Positions 1 to 6,087 of a DNA stretch of 24,480 bases are shown in pieces. Every line of letters begins with the position of its first letter. Positions within the stretch are counted from its first letter, which is position 1. Both the position numbers and the translations under genes were made by a program. The stretch is taken from contig QYQC01000090.1 of assembly GCA_007280315.1 (NCBI GenBank), positions 1 to 24,480 of the forward strand. Reading direction: 5' to 3'. The notes beneath the pieces were generated by a model. It did no database searches. It saw only the letters and a program-made list of their open reading frames with translations, and was not told where the DNA came from. This DNA is from Betaproteobacteria bacterium. GTDB taxonomy: Bacteria; Pseudomonadota; Gammaproteobacteria; Burkholderiales; SG8-39.

Positions 1-619
1 AGCCATCGCGGCCGCTCGGGCCGGACACGCTCTCGAGTATTGCCCTGACGGTCAAGGTTTTGCCGTTAACTGAGCCCTCCCGGTTGGTGGCAACCAGCAC
101 GATGGTATCGCCGACCTTCACTTTCATGCCGCGTGCCAGCAGCACCGGTATCAGTATCTCCCCGCGCCTGAGCACTGGACCTTCCTTGCTGCCTTCGATG
201 ATGCGCCCGGGCAGCATCGGGGTGGTGGCGACTTCCGCCTCGGGGTCGATGCCGTTGATGCGTATGGCCGTGGTCTCGGTGAAGTTGCTGAACATCGCGC
301 CAAGCTTGATGCGGCTCGAGTAGGCTTCCACCGTGTCCAGCTTCTTCAAAGCCGCCTCAGCGCGCCCAGCCGCCATGGCCGGCATATTGAGGTTCAGCGG
401 CAGGCTGTCGATCGACGCGACATAGCCCTTGCGGTGCACCTCGACGTGACCCAGCACCGAATCGGTGATCTGGCCAATGATCATCGCCTTGAAGGAACCG
501 GCGACAGAGACGAACAGCAAGACGCTGACGATGCCCAGGGTAATCAGCGTTGAGGTCAGCAATGTGCGCCGGCCGAAGCGCGCGAGGTTCCTGACAGCGA
601 TCTTGATTACGTTAAGCAT
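1..619 (-). CDS. ABC transporter permease, FtsX/MacB-like (partial, C-terminus beyond window)
   Basis: About 206 N-terminal residues are visible and the frame runs open to base 1, so the C-terminal part is missing. The protein begins MLNVIKIAVRNLARFGRRT, a short basic segment typical of MacB/LolC-type permeases. A single hydrophobic segment follows at about residues 20-42 (LLTSTLITLGIVSVLLFVSVAG), then a periplasmic-type domain (the MacB_PCD-like region, e.g. GIDPEAE and LPGRIIEG). The ATG lies inside the end of the ATPase gene: its first eight bases overlap the ATPase stop, so the two are translationally coupled and should form one transporter. Family knowledge suggests export of, or mechanotransmission on, a lipoprotein, peptide or macrolide-like substrate; the sequence does not show which. 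Confidence 0.85.
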   Translation of the reverse strand, partial: MLNVIKIAVRNLARFGRRTLLTSTLITLGIVSVLLFVSVAGSFKAMIIGQITDSVLGHVEVHRKGYVASIDSLPLNLNMPAMAAGRAEAALKKLDTVEAYSSRIKLGAMFSNFTETTAIRINGIDPEAEVATTPMLPGRIIEGSKEGPVLRRGEILIPVLLARGMKVKVGDTIVLVATNREGSVNGKTLTVRAILESVSGPSGRDG

Positions 620-1316
620 GGTATGTCGCCTCCTTTGCCGACGATGGTTGAAGCCTGCCATCGTCGAGAGTGAAGATGACCTCGGCCTCACCCATGATCT
701 TTGGGTCGTGGGTCGAGAACACGAAGGTCGTGCCGAGTTCATCGCGCATTTTTTTCATCAGCTCGATGATTCGGTACGCCGTGTCGTGGTCGAGATTGGC
801 GGTCGGCTCGTCGGCCAGGACCAGTTGCGGATTGGTCGCCAGCGCGCGCGCGATCGCCACGCGCTGCTTCTGACCACCCGAGATCTGATCCGGACGCTTA
901 TGCGCCTGCTCGCTCATATTGACTGCTTCGAGCAGACGCATGACCTGCGCGCGCCGTTTTTCCACGGGCCAGTCCTGCACCATGATCAGAGGGTATTCGA
1001 TGTTCTCGTAAACGGTGAGAACCGGTATGAGGTTGAAGTCCTGGAACACGAAGCCGAGGTGCTGTCCCCGAAAATTCGCCGCAGCGCGCCGGTCCAATGA
1101 CCCGACATCCGTATCGAGAACCGTCAGTTTTCCGCTCGACGGATGATCGAGACAGCCGATCATGTTCAGGAGCGTGCTCTTGCCGCTGCCCGAAGGCCCG
1201 ACAAAGGTGACAAATGAGCTGACGTCGATGGTGAAATCGACACCTTTGACCGCCGGCACGTCGATTTCGCCGGTCCGGTACGTTTTGGCGAGTTGTTCTG
1301 CGCGTATTAGCTGCAT
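612..1316 (-). CDS. ABC transporter ATP-binding protein, LolD/MacB family
   Basis: A 234-residue nucleotide-binding subunit with every ABC motif in place: Walker A GPSGSGKS at about 40-47, Q-loop Gln92 (FVFQDFNLIP), signature ISGGQKQR at about 145-152, Walker B LVLADE at 165-170 followed by PTANLD, and the switch histidine in STHD at about 203. The PTANLD motif and the length fit the LolD/MacB/FtsE-like exporter group. It hydrolyses ATP in the cytoplasm to drive the FtsX-like permease whose start overlaps its stop. The ATG has AGGAG only two bases upstream, which is tight, but the N-terminus MQLIRAEQLAKTY is normal for the family and no better start is visible. Substrate unknown. Confidence 0.92.
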   Translation of the reverse strand: MQLIRAEQLAKTYRTGEIDVPAVKGVDFTIDVSSFVTFVGPSGSGKSTLLNMIGCLDHPSSGKLTVLDTDVGSLDRRAAANFRGQHLGFVFQDFNLIPVLTVYENIEYPLIMVQDWPVEKRRAQVMRLLEAVNMSEQAHKRPDQISGGQKQRVAIARALATNPQLVLADEPTANLDHDTAYRIIELMKKMRDELGTTFVFSTHDPKIMGEAEVIFTLDDGRLQPSSAKEATYHA

Positions 1317-1516
1317 GGCTCCTGCTTATGTCGTTGATTGCCGCTCGGTGTCGCAATAAATCAGTTCCCATTGCAACATACAGATGTAAGCCGTTCATCA
1401 TGCTTTTGTACGGCGCGGGATCGAAACATCGGATTTGTTACGCTGCGCTACAAATCGCTGCGCCGGCGCAGATCGCGAACACGTCGACAGAAGGAATCCG
1501 AACAGATCCCGGCCGG
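1317..1516. other. Intergenic region with hairpin-forming sequence, no gene
   Basis: About 200 bases between the DUF4395 gene stop and the ABC ATPase start, both on the minus strand. It must contain the ABC operon promoter unless that operon is read through from the DUF4395 gene, but I could not pick a convincing -35/-10 pair. The only clear structure is the pair of inverted repeats at 1432-1471, listed separately. Confidence 0.5.
1432..1471. repeat. Two adjacent inverted repeats, REP-like
   Basis: Bases 1432-1456 form GATTTGT-N11-ACAAATC. Bases 1458-1471 are the perfect palindrome CTGCGCCGGCGCAG. The core TTACGCTGCGCTA inside the first hairpin resembles the hairpin core of intergenic palindromic repeats common in betaproteobacterial genomes; that resemblance is from memory and not checked. 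Neither arm is followed by a T-run, so a terminator role for the upstream minus-strand gene is weak. Confidence 0.4.
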
Positions 1517-2272
1517 CTACTTACAGTTATTGTGCAGTTTCCATTTTTCCGCGTGCCCGAGCGCGATCGCGAAATCGGGAACCTTGCAGCGTTCCGCTTC
1601 CGCTATGCGCACGGCCTCGCTTTCGGCGGCCGCGGGAGACACTTTCCCCGGCGCGCTCGGATCCGGCGTGCCCGCGACGACACTGGCCAGAGCGACGATG
1701 CCACCGAAGAAAATCGCTACCACCGCGATCTGCGCGAATCCGACGAATTGGATTTCGCTTCTTTCCCCGGGTTCGCACACGTTGCCGGGACACAGTTGCG
1801 CCTTCTCCTGGTTGAACCAGTTGTAGATGGTGCAGCCGATGCAGATGCCGAATGCACTTTCAAAAAACAGCAGCACCAGACACAGGGCGCAGATGAGCAG
1901 GTTGACCGGGCCGCGCACATTGCGAAACACGACCAGATACATCATGCAAGCCGCCAGCACGAGACCAATCAGCCAGGCGAAGCGCTTTTGCGGCGCTCCG
2001 ACGTACTCAGGCTGCTGCCTGCGTACTGCGATGCGACCAAGCACCAGACTCGGCGCGTATTTTGGATTGACCAGCACGCGGATCAGAAAGTCGGTGAAGA
2101 ATCCGATCACGACCAGCTTGGTGGGCGCAAAATCGCCGTAAAACCAAGCATTCATGAACGCCACGATAGCGACCAGAAACAGAATACCGGCGCCCGCGCG
2201 CGCCTCGCGTTCGTTCAGCACCGGAACCGCGAACTGCGGCAGCCGCTCGCCAAACCGAAGAACCGTACTCAT
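1517..2272 (-). CDS. DUF4395 family membrane protein
   Basis: A 251-residue protein from ATG 2272 (256 residues from the in-frame ATG at 2287; the shorter form begins MSTVLRFGERLPQFAVPVLNE and has a weak GGGG element seven bases upstream). Hydrophobic segments lie at about 26-46, 52-68, 98-116, 122-140 and 176-200. The motif FGICIGC (Cys144, Cys147) followed by NWF is the hallmark that makes me call DUF4395; two more cysteines follow at 161 and 166. After the last membrane segment there is a soluble tail of about 50 residues, rich in Ala/Glu and ending in a Cys-Lys pair. Its function is not established; the paired cysteines suggest redox or metal contact, which is inference. It is divergent from the Crp/Fnr regulator across a 75-base gap that contains a palindrome. 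Confidence 0.75.
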   Translation of the reverse strand: MSTVLRFGERLPQFAVPVLNEREARAGAGILFLVAIVAFMNAWFYGDFAPTKLVVIGFFTDFLIRVLVNPKYAPSLVLGRIAVRRQQPEYVGAPQKRFAWLIGLVLAACMMYLVVFRNVRGPVNLLICALCLVLLFFESAFGICIGCTIYNWFNQEKAQLCPGNVCEPGERSEIQFVGFAQIAVVAIFFGGIVALASVVAGTPDPSAPGKVSPAAAESEAVRIAEAERCKVPDFAIALGHAEKWKLHNNCK

Positions 2273-2332
2273 AGGCAGACCCCGCATGGATTGTTGACCG
2301 CTGGCATTGTAGCGGCGTGCCTGCTATCGCTG

Positions 2333-2348
2333 TATGATTCAGATCATA
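2333..2348. promoter_or_regulatory. FNR/CRP-type 16-bp palindrome, candidate operator
   Basis: TATGATTCAGATCATA is a perfect inverted repeat with a four-base centre. It has the same spacing as the FNR/CRP-family half-site layout TTGAT-N4-ATCAA. It lies between the divergent DUF4395 and Crp/Fnr genes, and its last base is the A of the regulator's ATG. Binding there would block transcription or translation initiation of the regulator, so autoregulation is the natural reading. The cognate protein is inferred from adjacency only. Confidence 0.6.
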
Positions 2349-2965
2349 TGACCGATCCAGCCGAAAAGCGCCTGCCGGAGCCTTTGCGCAGGCTGCTCCC
2401 TCGCGAAGTCCAGGCGCTGTGCGCTGTTTCGACCTACACCCACGGCGAGTTGCTGTTCAAGCAGAGACAGAAGCCGGCGCGCATGCTGTATGTCACGCGC
2501 GGCGAGGTCGTGCTGCAGCGCATGGGGCGCCAAGGCGAAGCTGTGGTGCTGCAGAGAACGCGGCACGGCTTTGTCGGTGAGGCGAGCCTGGATTCCGTCC
2601 GCTATCATTGCGACGCGGTGGTTACGATATCCGGCGAGGTGATCGCGATCCCGATGCAGGCGATCAAACAGGCGCTGGCTGCCGATTCCGGTTTTGCCGG
2701 GCGCTGGATCGCGATGCTGAACCATGAGGTAAAGCGCCTGCGCGCTCAATGCGAGCGGCTGGCGATGCGAGGCGTCAAGGAACGTCTGCTGCATCTGATC
2801 GAGACCGAGGGCGGGGAAGGACGCCTGCCTCTGGGCAGCGGCCTGAAGTCCGTGGCCGCGGAACTGGGTGTGACCCACGAGGCCTTGTATCGCGCGGTGG
2901 CCGAGCTTGAGAAGAACGGCCGGTTGCGCCGCCGGGAGAATTGTCTGATAGCGGGCGAGGGTTGA
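2348..2965 (+). CDS. Crp/Fnr family transcriptional regulator
   Basis: A 205-residue protein. The N-terminal cyclic-nucleotide-binding-like beta-roll spans about 20-110 (THGELLFKQRQKPARMLYVTRGEVVL, then GFVGEASL). A long dimerisation helix lies at about 115-145 and a C-terminal Crp-type helix-turn-helix at about 163-200 (LKSVAAELGVTHEALYRAVAEL). There is no N-terminal four-cysteine cluster, so it is not an oxygen-sensing Fe-S FNR; the effector is unknown. The open frame continues far upstream, but that part is antisense to the DUF4395 gene. ATG 2348 gives a normal-length protein, though no clear Shine-Dalgarno precedes it because the palindrome abuts the start. It is likely an autoregulator that also controls the divergent DUF4395 gene. 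Confidence 0.88.
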   Translation: MTDPAEKRLPEPLRRLLPREVQALCAVSTYTHGELLFKQRQKPARMLYVTRGEVVLQRMGRQGEAVVLQRTRHGFVGEASLDSVRYHCDAVVTISGEVIAIPMQAIKQALAADSGFAGRWIAMLNHEVKRLRAQCERLAMRGVKERLLHLIETEGGEGRLPLGSGLKSVAAELGVTHEALYRAVAELEKNGRLRRRENCLIAGEG

Positions 2966-3027
2966 ATGGCGGCGCGCCGGTTCGCCCATCCCCGCCCCAG
3001 TGCCGATACCTTGATATCCTGCGCCCA

Positions 3028-3330
3028 ATGAGCCAGATCCTCATCCAGCAGTAGCTCAACCAGCTGCAGTACCTGCGCAAGGTCTCAGGCACGCACCGCG
3101 AATCGGTGGTACGCGAGGCGTTCAAGGACCTGCACAAAGGCTGGGCGCCCGCGCAGGATCTCGTTTTTGTGCCGGAATACGAGATCAACACGAAGACGAA
3201 GGACGAGAAGGACGACCTCGACGCTTAGATCGAATTCAAATTCGGCCGCGGCTACCCGCAGGACAAACTCCTCTTCGAGGATTCAACAGAAGCGGTCCTA
3301 ATCCAGATCCGGCAGGAAGTGATGCCCTGC
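3028..3330 (+). pseudogene. Remnant of a restriction-modification DNA methyltransferase/helicase N-terminus
   Basis: The frame from ATG 3028 reads MSQILIQQ-stop-LNQLQYLRKVSGTHRESVVREAF..., then DLVFVPEYEI, KTKDEKDDLDA-stop-IEFKFGRGYPQD, FEDSTEAVLIQ and RQEVMPC. From memory this matches the N-terminus of large single-chain restriction-modification enzymes (type ISP/IIG-like DNA methyltransferases that begin with an LRKVSG...REAFK region). In-frame TAG stops lie at 3052 and 3226. About twenty expected residues appear deleted between KTKD and EKDD. The match ends near 3330, already inside the antisense thioredoxin-like gene, and nothing of the methylase or helicase domains follows. It is a dead fragment, probably left by loss of a mobile restriction island. 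Confidence 0.65.
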
Positions 3331-3564
3331 GGCGTCCAGCCACTGCTCGATCTTGGCGCGGCTGGGCACGCCGCCCGCGTGCACCACCTTGCCGTCGATG
3401 ACCACGCCCGGCGTGGACATCACGCCGTAGCGCATGATTTCCGGAAGCGCTTCGACTTTACGCAGGCTGACGGCAATGCCCCTGGCCCTGGCCACGTCCT
3501 CGATCAGCGCTCCGGTGTTGCGGCAATTGGTGCAACCGCTACCGAGTACCTTGATGTCTATCAT
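3298..3564 (-). CDS. Thioredoxin-fold CxxC protein (redox-active disulfide protein 2 family)
   Basis: An 88-residue cytoplasmic protein without signal peptide. It starts MIDIKVLGSGCTNC, placing the CxxC pair at Cys11/Cys14, and later has the family segment GVMSTPGVVIDGKVVHAGG (cis-proline region Thr-Pro). This small thioredoxin/glutaredoxin-like family (TM0996/MTH895 type) is often found beside UPF0718 permeases, as here: the permease stop is 19 bases upstream, and an AGGAG sits six bases before the ATG. It probably reduces or hands over a thiol-bound metal or metalloid to the permease; that is inference. The last ten residues (AGHHFLPDLD) are encoded antisense to the restriction-enzyme remnant and look like an acquired tail. 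Confidence 0.85.
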   Translation of the reverse strand: MIDIKVLGSGCTNCRNTGALIEDVARARGIAVSLRKVEALPEIMRYGVMSTPGVVIDGKVVHAGGVPSRAKIEQWLDAAGHHFLPDLD

Positions 3565-3583
3565 GACACACTCCTCATGTTGG

Positions 3584-4630
3584 TTAAAGAACGGCGTTGA
3601 ACACGTAGCCGACGAGCAGGATGCCGCTCGCGACCACGGCGATGAAGGTGGCGATCAGCCGCGGTTTCAGCACCTTGCGCAGGATCACCATTTCGGGCAG
3701 CGACAGGGCGATCACGCTCATCATGAACGCGAGCACGGTGCCCAGTGCCGCGCCCTTGGCGAGCAGCGCCTGCACGATCGGAATTACGCCGGCCGCGTTG
3801 GTGTACATCGGCACGCCGATCACTACCGCGAGCGGCACCGTCCACCAGGCGTCCCTGCCCATGAACGAGGCCATGAAGTCCCCGGGCACATAGCCGTGGA
3901 TGGCGGCGCCGATGGCGATGCCGCCGATGATGTAAGGCCAGACCTTGCCGACGATCTCGCGCACCGCGGCAAAGCCGGCATCCAGGCGTTCGCCAAGGCT
4001 GAGCCTGTCCTCCCCTACGGCCGCGGCGGTGTGTGGCATATCGCGCACCCAGTCTTCCAGGTACACCTCCATCTTCAGTCGGCCAATCACCCAGCCGGCC
4101 ACGATCGCCACCGTCAGGCCGAGGCCGAGGTAGAGCAGGCCGACTTCCCAGCCGAACAGGGCGAACAGGAGCGTGAGCGCGACTTCGTTGACCATCGGTG
4201 CCGAAATCAGAAAGGAGAACGTCACCCCGAGAGGTACGCCTGCCTGCACAAAGCCGATGAACAGGGGCACGGCGGAGCAGGAGCAAAACGGCGTGACGAT
4301 ACCCAGGCTGGCCGCCATGACGTTGGCCATACCCTCGGTGCGCCCGGCCAGCAGGGCGCGCGTGCGTTCGGGCGTAAACCAGGAATTGACCATCCCCATG
4401 ATGAACACGATGCCGGTCAGTAGCAGCAACACCTTGGGCGTGTCGTAGAAGAAAAACTGCAGCGCGCCGCCGAGGTGGCTGTCGCGCTCCACCGGCAGCA
4501 CGGCCACCAACGCTTCGGCGGCGGGCGTCAGGGTGAGATACAGGCCAAACCACGCGGCGACTGCCAAGAGCAGGAACAGCAGCGGCTGTCTGCTGGGCCA
4601 GCGCCTGAGTGGAGCAAGAACGGCGTCCAT
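3584..4630 (-). CDS. UPF0718/DUF318 permease, ArsP/YraQ-like
   Basis: A 348-residue inner-membrane protein with about 8-10 hydrophobic segments in two halves. The first half carries TPFCSCSAVPLFIGF (Cys116, Cys118) and APMVNEVA; the second carries GVPMYTNAAGVIPIV. These are the signature motifs of the UPF0718 permease family, which includes ArsP, an exporter of trivalent methylated arsenicals. The paired cysteines are suited to binding a thiophilic ion. ATG 4630 is chosen because AAGGAA lies about eight bases upstream, and the open frame beyond it is antisense noise. It lies between the GDCCVxC gene and the thioredoxin-like gene under a mer-type operator, so efflux of a mercury- or arsenic-like species is plausible; the substrate is not shown. 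Confidence 0.88.
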   Translation of the reverse strand: MDAVLAPLRRWPSRQPLLFLLLAVAAWFGLYLTLTPAAEALVAVLPVERDSHLGGALQFFFYDTPKVLLLLTGIVFIMGMVNSWFTPERTRALLAGRTEGMANVMAASLGIVTPFCSCSAVPLFIGFVQAGVPLGVTFSFLISAPMVNEVALTLLFALFGWEVGLLYLGLGLTVAIVAGWVIGRLKMEVYLEDWVRDMPHTAAAVGEDRLSLGERLDAGFAAVREIVGKVWPYIIGGIAIGAAIHGYVPGDFMASFMGRDAWWTVPLAVVIGVPMYTNAAGVIPIVQALLAKGAALGTVLAFMMSVIALSLPEMVILRKVLKPRLIATFIAVVASGILLVGYVFNAVL

Positions 4631-4748
4631 GGTCGCGTTTCCTTCGTCATCGTCAGCGTAGGCACAGATTTCGCCCTTACCAATGGAGACGAACGACCCG
4701 GCGAAAAGATGCACCCGCGTGCGGCGTTTTTTCCGGGCGATGGGGCGA

Positions 4749-4773
4749 GTCGCGCCTTGCGGGATTGCGCGAC
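4749..4773 (-). other. Intercistronic hairpin downstream of the GDCCVxC gene
   Basis: GTCGCGC-N11-GCGCGAC, perfect 7-bp arms, begins four bases after the GDCCVxC stop on the minus strand. There is no T-run, so full termination is unlikely; it may protect the upstream message or partly attenuate the permease. The remaining 146-base gap up to the permease start shows no convincing gene. Confidence 0.45.
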
Positions 4774-4776
4774 GCT

Positions 4777-4995
4777 TCAGCCCGGGTCGCAGCAATCCCT
4801 GTGTTGTTGAATCGGCGGGCACTTCACCGAACCGAAGGAGCAGAAAACGCAGCAATCCCCCGGCCTGGGACGCAGCAGCGTTCCACAGTTGCCGCATTCG
4901 TAGAAGAACTGGCAGGCGTCGGCGGGCATGATTTCCTGCTTGGCGAAACCGCAATTCGGGCAAGTCAGCACGGATTCAAGGACGACGGTGCTCAT
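4777..4995 (-). CDS. GDCCVxC domain-containing cysteine-rich protein
   Basis: A 72-residue protein with eleven cysteines. Two CxxC pairs (Cys12/15 and Cys34/37) look like a zinc ribbon. They are followed by GDCCVFCSFGSVKCPPIQ at about 46-63, the defining motif of the GDCCVxC family, some members of which are selenoproteins; here all positions are cysteine. A terminal CC lies at 68-69. There is no signal peptide, so it is cytoplasmic and probably binds or passes on a soft metal ion (inference). The ATG at 4995 overlaps the stop of the 25-codon leader ORF (ATGA), so translation is coupled. It precedes the permease and thioredoxin-like genes in the MerR-controlled unit. Confidence 0.82.
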   Translation of the reverse strand: MSTVVLESVLTCPNCGFAKQEIMPADACQFFYECGNCGTLLRPRPGDCCVFCSFGSVKCPPIQQHRDCCDPG

Positions 4996-5069
4996 TGCGG
5001 GCTCAATGCTGCGTCGATGCCGGCGAGAGTCCCGGCGAACGACAGACCTGTTTCGTTCAATCGAGCCAT
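4992..5069 (-). CDS. 25-residue leader ORF of the MerR-controlled operon
   Basis: A short ORF, MARLNETGLSFAGTLAGIDA...SPQ. A perfect AGGAGG (5077-5082) sits seven bases before the ATG, the best ribosome-binding site in this region, and the TGA overlaps the ATG of the GDCCVxC gene. It is the first cistron after the mer-type promoter. The peptide has no cysteines and no membrane segment. It may serve only to bring ribosomes to the next gene, or be a small functional peptide. It is too short for most gene finders; conservation in relatives would decide. Confidence 0.6.
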   Translation of the reverse strand: MARLNETGLSFAGTLAGIDAALSPQ

Positions 5070-5101
5070 AGCCTGTCCTCCTGTATGTATGCCATCGGAG
5101 T

Positions 5102-5133
5102 AGCATAGACTCCGTACCATGGTACGGAATCAA
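5102..5133 (-). promoter_or_regulatory. mer-type promoter with 18-bp operator palindrome
   Basis: Bases 5111-5128 read TCCGTACCATGGTACGGA, a perfect palindrome matching the classical mer operator layout TCCGTAC-N4-GTACGGA. On the minus strand a -35 element TTGATT (5128-5133) is followed, after a 19-base spacer, by CTATGC (5103-5108), or after 20 bases by TATGCT. An over-long 19-20 base spacer containing the operator is the hallmark of MerR-activated promoters, where the activator untwists the DNA. It would drive the leader ORF, GDCCVxC, permease and thioredoxin-like genes; on the + strand the same operator sits just upstream of merR, so merR is probably autorepressed. Confidence 0.85.
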
Positions 5134-5143
5134 GGGGGTGACG

Positions 5144-5545
5144 GTGGACCGGCAGCTGAGCATTGGGAGCCTGGCCAAGGCGGCGGACGTGAACGTCGAA
5201 ACCATACGCTACTACCAGCGACGCGGCCTTGTGCACGAACCGTCCAAACCCCTGGGCGGGCATCGGCGTTACACGGCTTCGACCGCGACGCGCGTGCGCT
5301 TCATCAGACGCGCGCAGCTGCTTGGCTTCACGCTGGAAGAAATCAAGAATCTATTGCTGCTGGAGGACGGTCAAAGTTGTCGCGACGCGCGCTTGCTCGC
5401 AGAGCGCAAGTTGGGGCTGATCGAGGCGCGCATCGCCGACCTGAGCCGCATGCGCCGCGCGCTCAAAAGGTTGATCGCACAATGTGCCGAGGGCAAGCGC
5501 CCGCGCTCCTGCCCAATCATCGCCACGCTGTCGGCGGATGCTTAG
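5144..5545 (+). CDS. merR: MerR-type mercury-responsive transcriptional regulator
   Basis: A protein of about 133 residues, one of the two + strand genes. The winged helix-turn-helix is N-terminal (LSIGSLAKAADVNVETIRYYQRRGL). It is followed by the dimerisation helix and a C-terminal metal loop. Counting from the upstream GTG at 5138, cysteines fall at 81 (EDGQSC), 116 (IAQC) and 125 (RSCPIIATL), in register with Cys82/117/126 of Tn501 MerR, which bind one Hg(II) across the dimer. GTG 5144 is preferred because AAGGGGG lies five bases upstream; GTG 5138 is the alternative. It reads away from a perfect mer operator. Its stop overlaps the end of the convergent sigma gene by four bases. Mercury sensing is strongly suggested, but no merT, merP or merA follows. 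Confidence 0.9.
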   Translation: MDRQLSIGSLAKAADVNVETIRYYQRRGLVHEPSKPLGGHRRYTASTATRVRFIRRAQLLGFTLEEIKNLLLLEDGQSCRDARLLAERKLGLIEARIADLSRMRRALKRLIAQCAEGKRPRSCPIIATLSADA

Positions 5546-6087
5546 CGTTTGTCTAACCCGATCGGTTCACGTGGCACGAAGTCGCTGACCTGCCCGGACG
5601 CGTCCAATCGCACCTGACAGACTTGCGTAAGCTGCGCACGCAGCCGCTTGCGCGCTCGCTGCACGCGCGACTTGGCGCCGGGCAGGCTCAGCCCCGTGCG
5701 ACGCGCGTATTCTTCCTGTGGCAGGCGTTCGAGATCGCACAGGGTGATGGCCTCGCGATCCTCGGGGCTCAGTTCGGAGAGCACACGCGGGAGGCACGCC
5801 GCAAGACTGTCAACTGCGGCCGGCTCCGCTACCTCGACGCTCAGGTTTTCGGGCAGCTCGACCGTGGCGCGCGCGAGGCGCAGACGGTCGGCCATTGCGT
5901 TGCGCGCCACCTCGTACAGCCAGGCCCGCGCGTCGATGATCGCGCAGAAGCGCTCGCCCTGGCGCATGGCCTTTAGAAACACATCCTGCAGCAGGTCCTC
6001 GGCATCGACCGTATTGCGAAGGCGATGCCGCAGCCAGCCGCGCAACTCGGCTTCGTGCTGATGCCATGCTGTCATCAGGCAGTTCAT
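5542..6087 (-). CDS. sigZ: ECF RNA polymerase sigma factor, SigZ-like
   Basis: A 181-residue sigma-70-family protein. Region 2 lies at about 15-72 (VDAEDLLQDVFLKAM, DARAWLYEVARNAMADRLR) and region 4 at about 98-153 (LSPEDREAITLCDLERLPQEE, GLSLPGAKSRVQRARKRLR). The C-terminal tail CQVRLDASGQVSDFVPR resembles the tail of SigZ proteins. It directs RNA polymerase to a specific promoter set. Its ATG overlaps the ACR3 stop (ATGA), so it is translationally coupled to the arsenite pump; an in-frame ATG at 6075 is the alternative start. No anti-sigma gene is visible beside it, so activity may be set by the expression of the ars unit itself. The convergent merR gene overlaps its last four bases. Confidence 0.85.
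   Translation of the reverse strand: MNCLMTAWHQHEAELRGWLRHRLRNTVDAEDLLQDVFLKAMRQGERFCAIIDARAWLYEVARNAMADRLRLARATVELPENLSVEVAEPAAVDSLAACLPRVLSELSPEDREAITLCDLERLPQEEYARRTGLSLPGAKSRVQRARKRLRAQLTQVCQVRLDASGQVSDFVPREPIGLDKR

Noticed and set aside
1328..2347. Long + strand extension upstream of the Crp/Fnr regulator, giving a 545-residue frame
   Set aside because: It is antisense to the DUF4395 gene and has no family-like sequence. The regulator is complete from ATG 2348.
4636..4963. N-terminal extension of the UPF0718 permease
   Set aside because: The frame is open but its sequence is Arg-rich and antisense-like. It overlaps the GDCCVxC gene in another frame, and a good ribosome-binding site sits at ATG 4630.
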